Below, in pieces: positions 7,533 to 15,518 of a stretch of 25,418 nt of DNA. Made by a program: the position numbers and the translations under genes. Numbering within the stretch: the stretch's first letter is position 1; every line of letters begins with the position of its first letter. The notes below the pieces were generated by a model. That model did not search any database. It saw nothing but the letters and a program-made list of their open reading frames with translations, and was not told the origin of the DNA. The DNA comes from Paracoccaceae bacterium (GTDB lineage Bacteria > Pseudomonadota > Alphaproteobacteria > Rhodobacterales > Rhodobacteraceae), in assembly GCA_026982255.1 (NCBI GenBank), contig JALSHL010000078.1, forward strand, positions 1 to 25,418, read 5' to 3'.

Positions 7533-8738
7533 TCAAACCCGTTCGAGTATGATCGCAATACCCTGCCCGACCCCGATACACATCATGGCAAGAGCATATC
7601 GCCCGCCGGTTCGATGCAGCTGCCGGGTCGCTGTAAGAACCAGACGCGCACCACTCATTCCAAGCGGGTGACCCATGGCAATAGCGCCCCCGTTGGGGTT
7701 TACATGCGGGGCATCGTCCGGAAGACCGAGGTCCCGCAACACAGCCAGACTTTGCGCGGCAAATGCTTCATTCAGCTCGATCACATCCATTTGGTCTAGC
7801 GACAAACCGGTTCGCGCCAGAACTTTTCGTGCTGCAGGTGCCGGGCCAATTCCCATGATCCGCGGTGCTACTCCGGCAGTTGCCATTCCGACAATGCGTG
7901 CCTTCGGAGACAACCCGTGCCTGTTTGCGGCAGATTCGGATGCAATCAGAATGGCCGCCGCACCATCATTTACGCCGGACGAGTTGCCCGCCGTAACAGT
8001 TTTGTCAGGTCCGTTTATTCCCCGCAGTTTTGCCAGTTTTTCAAGCGTGGTATCCGGACGTGGATGTTCGTCCGTATATACGATTGTGTCCGGCCCTTTA
8101 CGCTGTGGAACCGCTACCGGCACGATTTCCTCGGCATGAATGCCCCGGGCCCGGGCCTCCGCCCAACGCTGCTGGGACCTCAACGCAAAAGCGTCTTGAT
8201 CCTTGCGCGCAATTCCGAAATCCTCGACAATATTGTCCGCCGTTTCCGGCATGGAATCGATGCCGTATCTCTCCTTCATCATAGGATTGACAAACCGCCA
8301 GCCAATGGTTGTATCAAATACCGCGTTTGACCGGCTAAATGCAGTGGTTGCTTTAGGCATGACAAACGGGGCGCGGCTCATGCTTTCAACGCCTCCTGCA
8401 ATAACAAGATCCTGATCTCCGGCCCTGATGCCACGCGCGGCCAGGCCCACAGCATCCATTCCGGAACCGCACAACCTGTTTACCGTGACGCCAGGCACAT
8501 CAACAGGAAGGCCGGCCAGCAATCCCGCCATTCTCGCAACATTCCGGTTGTCTTCACCTGCCTGGTTCGCACATCCGAGAATCAGGTCGTCGACCGCAGC
8601 CCAGTCAACGGAAGTGTTCCTGTCCATAAGACTCGCAAGAGGTATCGCACCAAGGTCATCCGCCCGAATAGCGGCCAATGCCCCTCCATACCGGCCAATT
8701 GGCGTTCGAATCGAATCGCAGATAAATGCTTCTGCCAT
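7533..8738 (-). CDS. paaJ: Beta-ketoadipyl-CoA / acetyl-CoA thiolase (PaaJ/PcaF type)
   Basis: A 401-residue thiolase. The nucleophile is C90 in NRLCGSGMD. The catalytic His lies in GGAIAMGHPLGMSGAR and the second catalytic Cys in MMCIGVGQGIA. In the phenylacetate pathway this enzyme performs the last step, thiolytic cleavage of 3-oxoadipyl-CoA to succinyl-CoA and acetyl-CoA. It also cleaves 2,3-didehydroadipyl-CoA-derived ketoacyl intermediates. An in-frame ATG 8 codons upstream exists, but the start at 8738 has GGAGGA directly before it and gives the family's usual N-terminus (AFICDSIRTPIGRYGG). It is the first gene of the paa operon, 12 nt before paaA, behind a candidate promoter and operator. 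Substrate preference within the thiolase family comes from context. It could be annotated as pcaF. Confidence 0.9.
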   Translation of the reverse strand: MAEAFICDSIRTPIGRYGGALAAIRADDLGAIPLASLMDRNTSVDWAAVDDLILGCANQAGEDNRNVARMAGLLAGLPVDVPGVTVNRLCGSGMDAVGLAARGIRAGDQDLVIAGGVESMSRAPFVMPKATTAFSRSNAVFDTTIGWRFVNPMMKERYGIDSMPETADNIVEDFGIARKDQDAFALRSQQRWAEARARGIHAEEIVPVAVPQRKGPDTIVYTDEHPRPDTTLEKLAKLRGINGPDKTVTAGNSSGVNDGAAAILIASESAANRHGLSPKARIVGMATAGVAPRIMGIGPAPAARKVLARTGLSLDQMDVIELNEAFAAQSLAVLRDLGLPDDAPHVNPNGGAIAMGHPLGMSGARLVLTATRQLHRTGGRYALAMMCIGVGQGIAIILERV

Positions 8739-8778
8739 ATTTTCCTCCGACAATGCGGCCAACCCTTTGGGATTAGCC

Positions 8779-8790
8779 GACCGTTCGGTC
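8779..8790. promoter_or_regulatory. Inverted repeat GACCG-N2-CGGTC, candidate TetR-type PaaR operator
   Basis: A perfect 5-bp inverted repeat with a 2-nt centre lies about 41 nt upstream of the first paa gene. It resembles, from memory, the ACCGACCG/CGGTCGGT-type operators described for TetR-family PaaR repressors that release on phenylacetyl-CoA. It overlaps the expected transcription start of the candidate promoter just upstream, which suits repression. No regulator gene is in the window. Confidence 0.5.
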
Positions 8791-8791
8791 T

Positions 8792-8821
8792 ATTAATGGC
8801 AGATGTCGGAAATACGGGCAA
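8792..8821 (-). promoter_or_regulatory. Candidate sigma-70-type promoter of the paa operon
   Basis: Read on the - strand, TTGCCC (8821-8816) and ATTAAT (8797-8792) are separated by 18 nt. Each matches the housekeeping consensus at 4 of 6 positions. The expected start of transcription falls inside the GACCG/CGGTC repeat. This is plausible from position but weak as a motif match. Confidence 0.3.
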
Positions 8822-8824
8822 GGC

Positions 8825-8841
8825 AAATGTTGCAAACATTT
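8825..8841. repeat. 17-bp inverted repeat AAATGTT-GCA-AACATTT upstream of the paa promoter
   Basis: Perfect 7-bp arms around a 3-bp centre, immediately upstream of the candidate -35. The centre is a TTGCAA element (8830-8835), and a second TTGCAA lies at 8858-8863, 28 bp away. It is likely a binding site for an upstream-acting regulator of the paa operon. The regulator is unknown. Confidence 0.4.
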
Positions 8842-8888
8842 TACAGTTTTGGTTTTTTTGCAACCTTGCTTTGTTTCGGAGCGGGATA

Positions 8889-10019
8889 CTACTGAACGAT
8901 AAATTCGGCGTGGAGAGCTCCTGCCGCCTTGATCGCCTTTAATATGTCGATCATGTCTCGTGTAGGGACACCCAGTGCGTTTAGCCCTTCGATTACCTCC
9001 GGCAGGGTGACAGAATCCTCGACCATAGCGAGACCTGTACCGGTGCTTTCCTCAATTCCAACGGTTGTTCGCGGTACGACAATCGGGCTTCCCCCTTGCG
9101 AAAACGGATTTGGCTGAACAACCAGAGGCTCCTCTTGCACCCGTAGTGTCAGCCCCCCTTGCGAAATAGCTACCCGCGATATTCTGACATCGGCGCCAAG
9201 CACTATCGTTCCAGACCGTTGATCCACGACAACCCTTGCTTTCTGTGCCGGCTCGACCTCGATATTCTCGAGTACACTGATCAGATGCGCCGGACTCGTA
9301 GCACCCGCAGACACGACGTCCAGCTCCACCGTACCGGAGTCGAGCATTCGGGCTACGGGTTTGGAAAAATATGTATTGATAGCCGTTTCAATTCTTGCCG
9401 CCGTAGTGAAATCCGGGTCACGTACGGCCAGTCGCATTGTCTCCAGAGTCCCAAGCACAAATTCTATTTCCCGCTCCACCCGCGCTCCGGATGGAATAAC
9501 TCCGGCGGTAGGAACGCCCCGGGTCATCTGCGCAGCGTCTCCGGAAACGGTAACCCCGCCGGCAATTATCGATCCCTGCGCAACGGCATAAATGTTCCCG
9601 TCGGCAGCATTTAGCGGCGTCATGATCAATGTACCGCCCGAAAGGCTTTTGGAATCCCCTATCGCGGAAACGGTTACGTCAATCTGCGAACCGGCCCGAA
9701 CGAATGGAGGTAGTGTGGCGGTCACAAGAACGGCGGCAACGTTCTTCGGGCGAATTTGTTCGCCGGAAATATTGATTCCGAGTCGTTCCAACAAATTAGC
9801 CAAAGCCTCCTCGGTAAAGGGCGAGTTTCTCATCCCGTCACCGGTCCCGTCCAAACCGACGACCAACCCGTACCCCACAAGATCATTGCCGCGAACCCCA
9901 TCGAATTCGACGAGGTCTTTTATTCGCGCCGCTCCGGCAACAACGGGTGGCGTAAACGCCAGAACCCCACACAGGAATACCAGAATTCGGATCACAATAC
10001 CGCTTCGCACAAATATCAC
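8889..10019 (-). CDS. flgI: Flagellar P-ring protein FlgI
   Basis: Periplasmic protein that forms the P-ring bushing around the flagellar rod in the peptidoglycan layer. It has 376 residues, with a clear Sec signal peptide (hydrophobic 8-23, cleavage likely after the VVAGA stretch near residue 28-30). The conserved FlgI opening ARIKDLVEFDGVRGNDLVGYGLVVGLDGTGDG follows, and the GGTLI-TPL and VVVDQRSGTIVLGADVRIS segments lie further on. Its ATG overlaps the flgL stop by 4 nt, so it is coupled to flgL at the end of the hook operon. No convincing terminator follows it. The next gene on the strand, paaJ, starts 150 nt downstream behind its own control sites. Confidence 0.96.
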   Translation of the reverse strand: MIFVRSGIVIRILVFLCGVLAFTPPVVAGAARIKDLVEFDGVRGNDLVGYGLVVGLDGTGDGMRNSPFTEEALANLLERLGINISGEQIRPKNVAAVLVTATLPPFVRAGSQIDVTVSAIGDSKSLSGGTLIMTPLNAADGNIYAVAQGSIIAGGVTVSGDAAQMTRGVPTAGVIPSGARVEREIEFVLGTLETMRLAVRDPDFTTAARIETAINTYFSKPVARMLDSGTVELDVVSAGATSPAHLISVLENIEVEPAQKARVVVDQRSGTIVLGADVRISRVAISQGGLTLRVQEEPLVVQPNPFSQGGSPIVVPRTTVGIEESTGTGLAMVEDSVTLPEVIEGLNALGVPTRDMIDILKAIKAAGALHAEFIVQ

Positions 10020-11023
10020 CTCATGTACTTTGTGAGAGACAGGTCGGCGAGTCTCGCGGTAAGCGTATAGACAGATTGCAACTGCAGCTGGAGTGCCTCG
10101 ACACGAACCGCCGCCTCATACGGATCAACGCCTCGCAAGTTGGAGCGCTCCAGCTCTGTTGCAATCTGCTGCGACTGCGTGGCGACCATTCTCCGGTTTA
10201 TGCTTTCCTCGCTCGATCCGATCGCTCCGCGAACATCCACCATTGCGTCACCTGCACGGATGGCTGCAATCCCTGCCTCTTCAAGCAATAGCTTTTTTTC
10301 ATCCAGACCCATTGTTCCGGAAGTCACACCCGCCGCAAACCCCAGCGCCAACGCTCGAAGGGATTGTCTTATTTCTTCCGAATCCGCACGCACAGGCGTC
10401 TCGTAACGCTGGCCATCTGACAAAACAGACGCGGGCGCACTGCTTTGCGATCCGAGATAAATACTCGTCGCATACCCCCCTGCGGGATCGAAAAAATACG
10501 TATCAATCTGGGATATTGCGGCAGCCGCACTGCCAGCGCCGGCAATAATAGCAGAAATATCCGCCAGCAGAACATCGGCCGATGCAACGGCATTCCTGTC
10601 AATCGCAGCTCCCGAAAATACGGCATGGCGACCGTATTTGCTATTCAAGGCAGACATCGCCGCCGACAGTTCTTCTTTTGCAGCGCGTGATGCGGTTAAA
10701 ATTGCTGCGCCCGTATTGGGTGCGCCGGAAATTACCTTGGAAGAAAATGACGAAAGGCCGTCACCGATCCGGCTTAAACCAAGCTGCACGAGATCGGCTT
10801 TTCCTGCCGCCACTTTGAGCGCGTCCACATCCGCGCCCAATATCCTCAACTTCCGCTCAACGTCAAAAATGCGGGAAAGGTTTTGTGAGCCAGAGATCGT
10901 GTCGCGCCCTTTCTCTCCTGTCGTCATTTCCCGCCCGGCCAATGAAAGCCGGGATTTTATCAAAGTTTGTTGCGACATGAGACGTATCGATGACAGAAAA
11001 TCTGGCGTTTGCATTAGGGTCAT
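10016..11023 (-). CDS. flgL: Flagellar hook-filament junction protein FlgL (HAP3)
   Basis: Minor flagellin-like protein that joins hook (via FlgK) to filament. The 335-residue protein has the flagellin-type N-terminal helix (SSIRLMSQQTLIKSRLSLAGREMTTGEKG) and a C-terminal helix rich in heptad positions (YEAAVRVEALQLQLQSVYTLTARLADLSL). This is how FlgL/flagellin D0-D1 domains appear. It starts 1 nt after the flgK stop and overlaps flgI by 4 nt. A Met at codon 4 offers a slightly shorter start. The position between flgK and flgI supports FlgL over flagellin itself. Confidence 0.92.
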   Translation of the reverse strand: MTLMQTPDFLSSIRLMSQQTLIKSRLSLAGREMTTGEKGRDTISGSQNLSRIFDVERKLRILGADVDALKVAAGKADLVQLGLSRIGDGLSSFSSKVISGAPNTGAAILTASRAAKEELSAAMSALNSKYGRHAVFSGAAIDRNAVASADVLLADISAIIAGAGSAAAAISQIDTYFFDPAGGYATSIYLGSQSSAPASVLSDGQRYETPVRADSEEIRQSLRALALGFAAGVTSGTMGLDEKKLLLEEAGIAAIRAGDAMVDVRGAIGSSEESINRRMVATQSQQIATELERSNLRGVDPYEAAVRVEALQLQLQSVYTLTARLADLSLTKYMR

Positions 11024-11024
11024 A

Positions 11025-12470
11025 TCAAATCTCCAGCAGTCTTTGCATAAGCTGGTCGATCACCGAAATAACTTTCGCATTTGCGGCGTAGGCCTGCTCC
11101 ACCACAAGCAAGTCCTGCATTTCACGATCGGTGTCGACTCCTGTTATCTGGATTTCAGTCTGTCGGGCTGCCTCAAAACCCGCCGTGGAATAAGACGCTC
11201 TCTCGTCCGCCAGCGCCGATCTGCCTATCCAGATAGAGGAAACTTCACTGGCAAAGCCCTCTCCCGACATCGCAACATCAATATCGAGTCCGGTTTGAGG
11301 AGATACCAATTCACGAAATCCTGCCCCCAAACGGGAAATCAGGGATGAATCGCCTGACACCCCCGGGCCCGGGGCACCAAGCCCATCACGAATACGCCAA
11401 AGATCTCCTCCGGAAACGGGATCAACCATTGCGTTGACTTCCAGGCGCGACGACAGGCCGGTTTCATTCGCCGCGTTAAACACCGCACCGCCGTCAGTAA
11501 CCAATGCCGCACCGCCGGGCGCTATTGTCGGATCTACTGCGGGGTTCTGAAACCTCTCGATAAAATCGCGCGCCAGCGCGTCTATCTGTTGCTGCATACC
11601 CGGTGCAATGATATCACGCACCCGCATATTCGCGGCAAGAGAACCTCCACCCAGCGGGCCATTTTCCCCGGAGACATCCAGCGCGACACCCTCCACCGAA
11701 ATCCCCGAAAGAGAACCTGCTGCATATGACATTTCCGGCAATACCGACGAGGCCGGAGTAAAGGAGAGTTCCCGCGACGTACCGTTAAGAAGAATCACGC
11801 CTCCGTTTGCGAACAGTGATACATCTCCGTTGCTTGCATAGCTCACACGAACCGGAACAATTGTATTTACCTTGTCTATCAGCGCCTGCCGTTCATCGAA
11901 CAAACGCGGCAGAGCCTGATCGGATACGGAGAGAGCCCGAATGTCATTATTCAGCTTCTCGATTCTACTTAACGACAAATTTATTGCATCCACCTGTCGG
12001 GAGATATTCCTGTCTGCCGCCAGGCGAACGGACGAAATCTCATCCGATATTTTCCGGAAACTATCCGTTGTGCGCTGAATGGCTTCGACAACACGTTCCT
12101 GCAACACAACAGAATCGGGCGCGTTTTCCAGATTTACGAGAGATACCTCTATGCCTGTAAACAAGCTGGAGAGGGCATCCGACTCGCCTGGCAGTCCGAT
12201 CCGGCCGGAAATTGCCGCATAGGCGCGAGCCTCTGTCTGCCGGCTGGCCTGTTCCGCTTCAAATTCCCGACGGGTTGCTGTTACGCCAGCATTTTCCATC
12301 CGGACCACACGGGCTACAGAAACGCCACCCATTCTGTTTGACAACACGGTTTCTTGCCGGCTGTAATTTTCCGACAAAGCATTTGCAACGTTGCCCGATA
12401 TCACTTCCGCATTTCGGGAAACTGCAGAAAGGCCGGAATAAGCGTTGGAGAGAGCGCTGGATATACTCAC
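11025..12470 (-). CDS. flgK: Flagellar hook-associated protein FlgK (HAP1)
   Basis: First hook-filament junction protein, exported through the flagellar type III apparatus. The N-terminus (SISSALSNAYSGLSAVSRNAEVISGNVANALSENYSRQE) is the standard rod/hook/HAP family start with NVAN. The C-terminal helix (DREMQDLLVVEQAYAANAKVISVIDQLMQRLLEI) is the FlgK/FlgE-type end. At 481 residues it is shorter than enterobacterial FlgK (about 547), mostly in the central domain, a size I regard as usual for this order. The start lies 15 nt after the flgE stop, and flgL follows 1 nt later. Confidence 0.95.
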   Translation of the reverse strand: MSISSALSNAYSGLSAVSRNAEVISGNVANALSENYSRQETVLSNRMGGVSVARVVRMENAGVTATRREFEAEQASRQTEARAYAAISGRIGLPGESDALSSLFTGIEVSLVNLENAPDSVVLQERVVEAIQRTTDSFRKISDEISSVRLAADRNISRQVDAINLSLSRIEKLNNDIRALSVSDQALPRLFDERQALIDKVNTIVPVRVSYASNGDVSLFANGGVILLNGTSRELSFTPASSVLPEMSYAAGSLSGISVEGVALDVSGENGPLGGGSLAANMRVRDIIAPGMQQQIDALARDFIERFQNPAVDPTIAPGGAALVTDGGAVFNAANETGLSSRLEVNAMVDPVSGGDLWRIRDGLGAPGPGVSGDSSLISRLGAGFRELVSPQTGLDIDVAMSGEGFASEVSSIWIGRSALADERASYSTAGFEAARQTEIQITGVDTDREMQDLLVVEQAYAANAKVISVIDQLMQRLLEI

Positions 12471-12485
12471 GAAGAAATCCTCTCG

Positions 12486-13787
12486 CTAGCGTTTGATATT
12501 GGTGGTTTCCTGAAGCATCTCGTCAACCGTCTGGATAATCTTTGCGTTGGACGAATAGGCCCGCTGTGTCTGGATCAAGGCCGTAAGCTCTCTCGCGATG
12601 TCGGTTGTGGATTCCTCACGCGCGTAGCCAACCATCGACCCTGTGGGACCGGAACCGGCATCCCAGAGATACATGGGCCCGCTCGACTGCGAGAGGGTGA
12701 AGGTCTGGTTGCTCTGGGCATTCAGGCCGTTGGGATTCGGAACATCGATCAGCGGAACCTGATAGATCGTGCGCGAAAACCCGCTGTCGTAGATCGCGGA
12801 AACAAACCCGTTTTCGTCAATCTCGACCGATGTCAGGTTACCGGTTGGCGCGCCGTTCTTGGACAGGGAAATCGGGGCGAATTCTGCCGACATCTGGGTA
12901 AGGCGCGAAGTTGATCCGGGCGTGCCCACACCGATATCAACCGGACCTCCGGCAAAGGTAACACTGATATTGCCGGTAGCCGCGTCATAGGTTCCGCCGG
13001 AAACTGGTGTTACCGTTGCAATCGAGCCGCCCTGGGTCGGCGTATCGTTGAACGTCAGGGAAAACACCGCTATAGGGGTTATGCCGGTAGCCTGGTCAAT
13101 AATCTCCATGGTCCAGGCATTCGACTGGCCGGTCGCGGGTATAACCGGTGTGAATCGCGCAGTGACTGTTTTGGTCGTGCCGAGGTTGTCGAAATATTCC
13201 ATCGAAATCTCCAGAGGGTCACCGGATGCGCCTGCCTCGGTCGCGATTGCGGGCAGATTTACGCCAAGGCCGATCTGCGTTGTCGGGTTGGCTGCAAACT
13301 GGTTCAACTTGACAAAAACCGGTTCCAGCCCCGCAGCACTGTCACGCGGTTGCGGCGGAATAGTTCCGTCCGATGCAGCCGGCCATCCCATCAGAGCCAG
13401 CCCGCTTTGCGAGGTCAGGATCCCGTTACTGTCCGGCTGGAAGGATCCGGTGGTGGTCATCATCAGCGGATAGGTCCCGCCGGTCTGGCCGAGAGCCGCT
13501 GTCGTGGTTACCGGCAGCATTCCGCGCCCCGCAATTGCAATATCCGTCGGATTCGAGGTTGTCGTCAGGGATCCCTGAGTAGTGACATCCCTGAACGTCG
13601 ACACGGTAACCCCGCCCGCCGTGTATCTCCCTTTGCCTTGCGTCAGGGAAACCGCCGAGAAATCGGCATCGGCGCGTTTGTATCCATAGGTTCCCGAGTT
13701 CGCGATGTTGTCTGCGATCGTTGCAAGTTTGCTCGCGTTTACATTCAGACCGGTCACTCCGGCGTTCAGGGAAGAAGAAATGGTCAT
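12486..13787 (-). CDS. flgE: Flagellar hook protein FlgE
   Basis: Structural subunit of the flagellar hook, exported by the flagellar type III system. It has 433 residues. The N-terminus reads SSSLNAGVTGLNVNASKLATIADNIANSGTYGYKRADADFS, with the NIANS-T-GYK motif of the family. The C-terminus is TDIARELTALIQTQRAYSSNAKIIQTVDEMLQETTNI. The central region is Thr/Gly/Ser-rich and beta-type, as expected for the exposed hook domains. AGAAGG 8 nt before the ATG is the ribosome site. The 73-nt gap to the motB stop contains a strong CtrA-like box, suggesting the hook genes have their own promoter as well as any read-through from motB. Confidence 0.95.
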   Translation of the reverse strand: MTISSSLNAGVTGLNVNASKLATIADNIANSGTYGYKRADADFSAVSLTQGKGRYTAGGVTVSTFRDVTTQGSLTTTSNPTDIAIAGRGMLPVTTTAALGQTGGTYPLMMTTTGSFQPDSNGILTSQSGLALMGWPAASDGTIPPQPRDSAAGLEPVFVKLNQFAANPTTQIGLGVNLPAIATEAGASGDPLEISMEYFDNLGTTKTVTARFTPVIPATGQSNAWTMEIIDQATGITPIAVFSLTFNDTPTQGGSIATVTPVSGGTYDAATGNISVTFAGGPVDIGVGTPGSTSRLTQMSAEFAPISLSKNGAPTGNLTSVEIDENGFVSAIYDSGFSRTIYQVPLIDVPNPNGLNAQSNQTFTLSQSSGPMYLWDAGSGPTGSMVGYAREESTTDIARELTALIQTQRAYSSNAKIIQTVDEMLQETTNIKR

Positions 13788-13840
13788 GATATGCCCTTCT
13801 GACAGATATGGTCGTTTGGCCCACTATCGCGGCGCCGGGG

Positions 13841-13856
13841 TTAACATCCTGCTAAC
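13841..13856 (-). promoter_or_regulatory. Candidate CtrA box upstream of flgE
   Basis: On the - strand the site reads TTAGC-AGGAT-GTTAAC, matching the extended TTAAC-N5-GTTAAC form of the CtrA site at 10 of 11 defined positions. It lies in the 73-nt gap between motB and flgE, 54 nt before the flgE ATG. CtrA control of flagellar genes is well established in Alphaproteobacteria. Use of this particular site is inference. Confidence 0.5.
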
Positions 13857-13860
13857 AGAT

Positions 13861-14703
13861 TCAATTGTTCGTATTTTTCGCTGAAAACCGGCGCAGCAGG
13901 GTGATTTCTATGCGCCTGTTGCGATAGATACTGGCCTCCGGACTGACCGGCAGCCGGTCTGCATTTCCCGTTACGCGGCGAATTCGTTCATCCGGTATCC
14001 CGTTTGACAACAAACGCTGGCGGGCAAGCTGCGCGCGGTTGGCCGAAAGGATAAAAGCATCCCGCCCATCGGCATTTCGCGAATCCGTATTGCCGGAAAT
14101 CGCGATTTCATTCGAGACAATGCCGATAACCTCCGCCACCATTTGCAGCAAAGCTTCCATTTTCGGCGTCGGGACCACCGATCCGGCCTCGAACAAAGGA
14201 GAGTTTTCAAGGTCGAACAGCTCGATAATCAGCCCCTCGTCCGTGACGCGCGTTGCAACATGCTGCAACAACTCGTCCGCAACCGTGCTTTCTCCGCTAT
14301 CGCCCTTGAGCAGGTTCTCGATCTCCGCAAAAATACGCCCCGTCTCGTCGGGGTTTGCGCTTCCGTCACTGTCCGGAGGCAATTTTCCCGGACCTATTTC
14401 ATCGGAAGTGTCCGAGGCGGCCTCCTGCAAGGGATTGTTTGTAAAGATACTGTTGCCGTTGAATACATCCTCCCCACCGCCGGAGACCCTGAATACCGGA
14501 ATGGTCGGGTTGAAATAGTCCGCCAGCCCCTTGCGCTGCTTTTCCGTCGTGGCGTTCAGCAGCCACATCAACAGAAAAAACGCCATCATCGCGGTCACGA
14601 AGTCCGCATAGGCAACCTTCCACGCACCACCGTGATGCCCGCCACCTTTTACGATCTTCTTGCGCTTGATGATTATCGGTCGCGTATCATTCGATCCTGT
14701 CAT
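13861..14703 (-). CDS. motB: Flagellar motor stator protein MotB
   Basis: Stator subunit that, with MotA, conducts ions and anchors the motor to peptidoglycan. The 280-residue protein has a basic cytoplasmic N-terminus (IIIKRKKIVKGGGHHGG) and a single membrane helix (residues about 31-50) holding the essential ion-binding aspartate D34 in YADFVTAMMAFFLLMWLLN. A long plug/linker region follows. The OmpA/MotB peptidoglycan-binding domain (about 155-272) shows GNTDSR (204-209), LSANRAQLAR (219-228) and NRRIEI (262-267). MotA is not in the window. A ribosome site (GGGGA) directly precedes the ATG. A weak CtrA-like site lies 46 nt upstream. Confidence 0.95.
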   Translation of the reverse strand: MTGSNDTRPIIIKRKKIVKGGGHHGGAWKVAYADFVTAMMAFFLLMWLLNATTEKQRKGLADYFNPTIPVFRVSGGGEDVFNGNSIFTNNPLQEAASDTSDEIGPGKLPPDSDGSANPDETGRIFAEIENLLKGDSGESTVADELLQHVATRVTDEGLIIELFDLENSPLFEAGSVVPTPKMEALLQMVAEVIGIVSNEIAISGNTDSRNADGRDAFILSANRAQLARQRLLSNGIPDERIRRVTGNADRLPVSPEASIYRNRRIEITLLRRFSAKNTNN

Positions 14704-14748
14704 TTCCCCACCATTCCCGTTTCGCAGAAACAGACTGGAGCGGAAAAG

Positions 14749-14764
14749 TTACCGAGACGTTATC
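14749..14764 (-). promoter_or_regulatory. Weak CtrA-like site upstream of motB
   Basis: Reads ATAAC-GTCTC-GGTAAC-like on the - strand (outer bases 14764-14749), matching TTAAC-N5-GTTAAC at about 9 of 11 positions. It lies in the 89-nt tlyA-motB gap, 46 nt before the motB ATG, nearly the same spacing as the better site before flgE. On its own it would not be convincing. Confidence 0.25.
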
Positions 14765-14792
14765 GTCCGGGACAAAATGCGAACAAACTTAT

Positions 14793-15518
14793 CTAACGCT
14801 TCGCTGCCGCAACCAGAAATTCACGGTTGCCATCGCTGCCGGTGATCGGGCTGTCGGCGCGGTGCGTGACCTGCCAGCCTTCGGTATCCAGAAACATCTC
14901 GATCCGGTCGCGGACGGCCTGTTGTGCCGCGGTATCCTTGACTATGCCGCCCTTGCCGATATTGGCGCGCCCCACCTCGAATTGCGGTTTTATCAGGGCC
15001 ACGAGAGTTGCGCCGGTGCCGGCCAGAGACAGGGCGGCAGGCAAGGCCTTTTGCAGCGAAATGAACGACACATCGGTGACAATCCAGTCCACTGGCGGGA
15101 TCAGGCCACCGGGAATATCGCGGGCATTCACGCCCTCGATATTCACCACGCGCGGATCGGCTCTCAGCCTGTCATGCAGCTGCCCGTGACCGACATCGAG
15201 TGCATAGACTTTCGCCGCGCCATGCGACAGCAGCACCTCGGTAAAACCGCCGGTAGAGGCGCCGACGTCCAGCGCCACAGCCCCTTCCGGCGACAGGGCA
15301 AAGACCCGCAACGCATGGTCCAGTTTCAGCGCAGCACGCGAGACCCACGGGTTCGGGTTGCCGGTGAGGGTCAGGGCCTCGTCCGATACCTTTTGCGACG
15401 GCTTTTTCGCCGCCACGCCATCCACAAGCACAACACCCGCCGCCACAAGGGCCTGCGCGCGGGAACGGCTGTCGGCCAGTCCCGCGCTTACCAATGCCTG
15501 ATCAAGCCGTTGCGTCAT
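14793..15518 (-). CDS. tlyA: TlyA family rRNA (cytidine-2'-O)-methyltransferase / hemolysin A homolog
   Basis: A 241-residue S4-domain plus FtsJ/RrmJ-fold methyltransferase. Family members methylate ribose 2'-OH of specific cytidines in 16S and/or 23S rRNA, and a 'hemolysin' label is historical. The S4 RNA-binding domain covers about 3-58. The SAM-binding motif is LDVGASTGGFT (83-93). The catalytic tetrad typical of 2'-O-methyltransferases can be placed at K65, D149, K177 and E233. The start overlaps the end of the ABC transporter gene by 4 nt, so the two are translationally coupled. It is probably the last gene of that unit, since motB follows after 89 nt with its own upstream sites. The target nucleotide cannot be told from the sequence. 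Confidence 0.93.
   Translation of the reverse strand: MTQRLDQALVSAGLADSRSRAQALVAAGVVLVDGVAAKKPSQKVSDEALTLTGNPNPWVSRAALKLDHALRVFALSPEGAVALDVGASTGGFTEVLLSHGAAKVYALDVGHGQLHDRLRADPRVVNIEGVNARDIPGGLIPPVDWIVTDVSFISLQKALPAALSLAGTGATLVALIKPQFEVGRANIGKGGIVKDTAAQQAVRDRIEMFLDTEGWQVTHRADSPITGSDGNREFLVAAAKR

Noticed and set aside
8739..8762. 8-codon N-terminal extension of the thiolase
   Set aside because: The extension covers the GGAGGA ribosome site of the ATG at 8738, and thiolases of this type start at that Met.
8851..8866. GGTT...AACC hairpin with a run of A/T after flgI, as a terminator
   Set aside because: Only a 4-bp stem, and the T/A-run falls in the loop and not after the stem.
14719..14731. 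GTTTC-GCA-GAAAC hairpin between tlyA and motB
   Set aside because: A 5-bp stem with a triloop and no T-run. It is too weak to call a terminator or operator.
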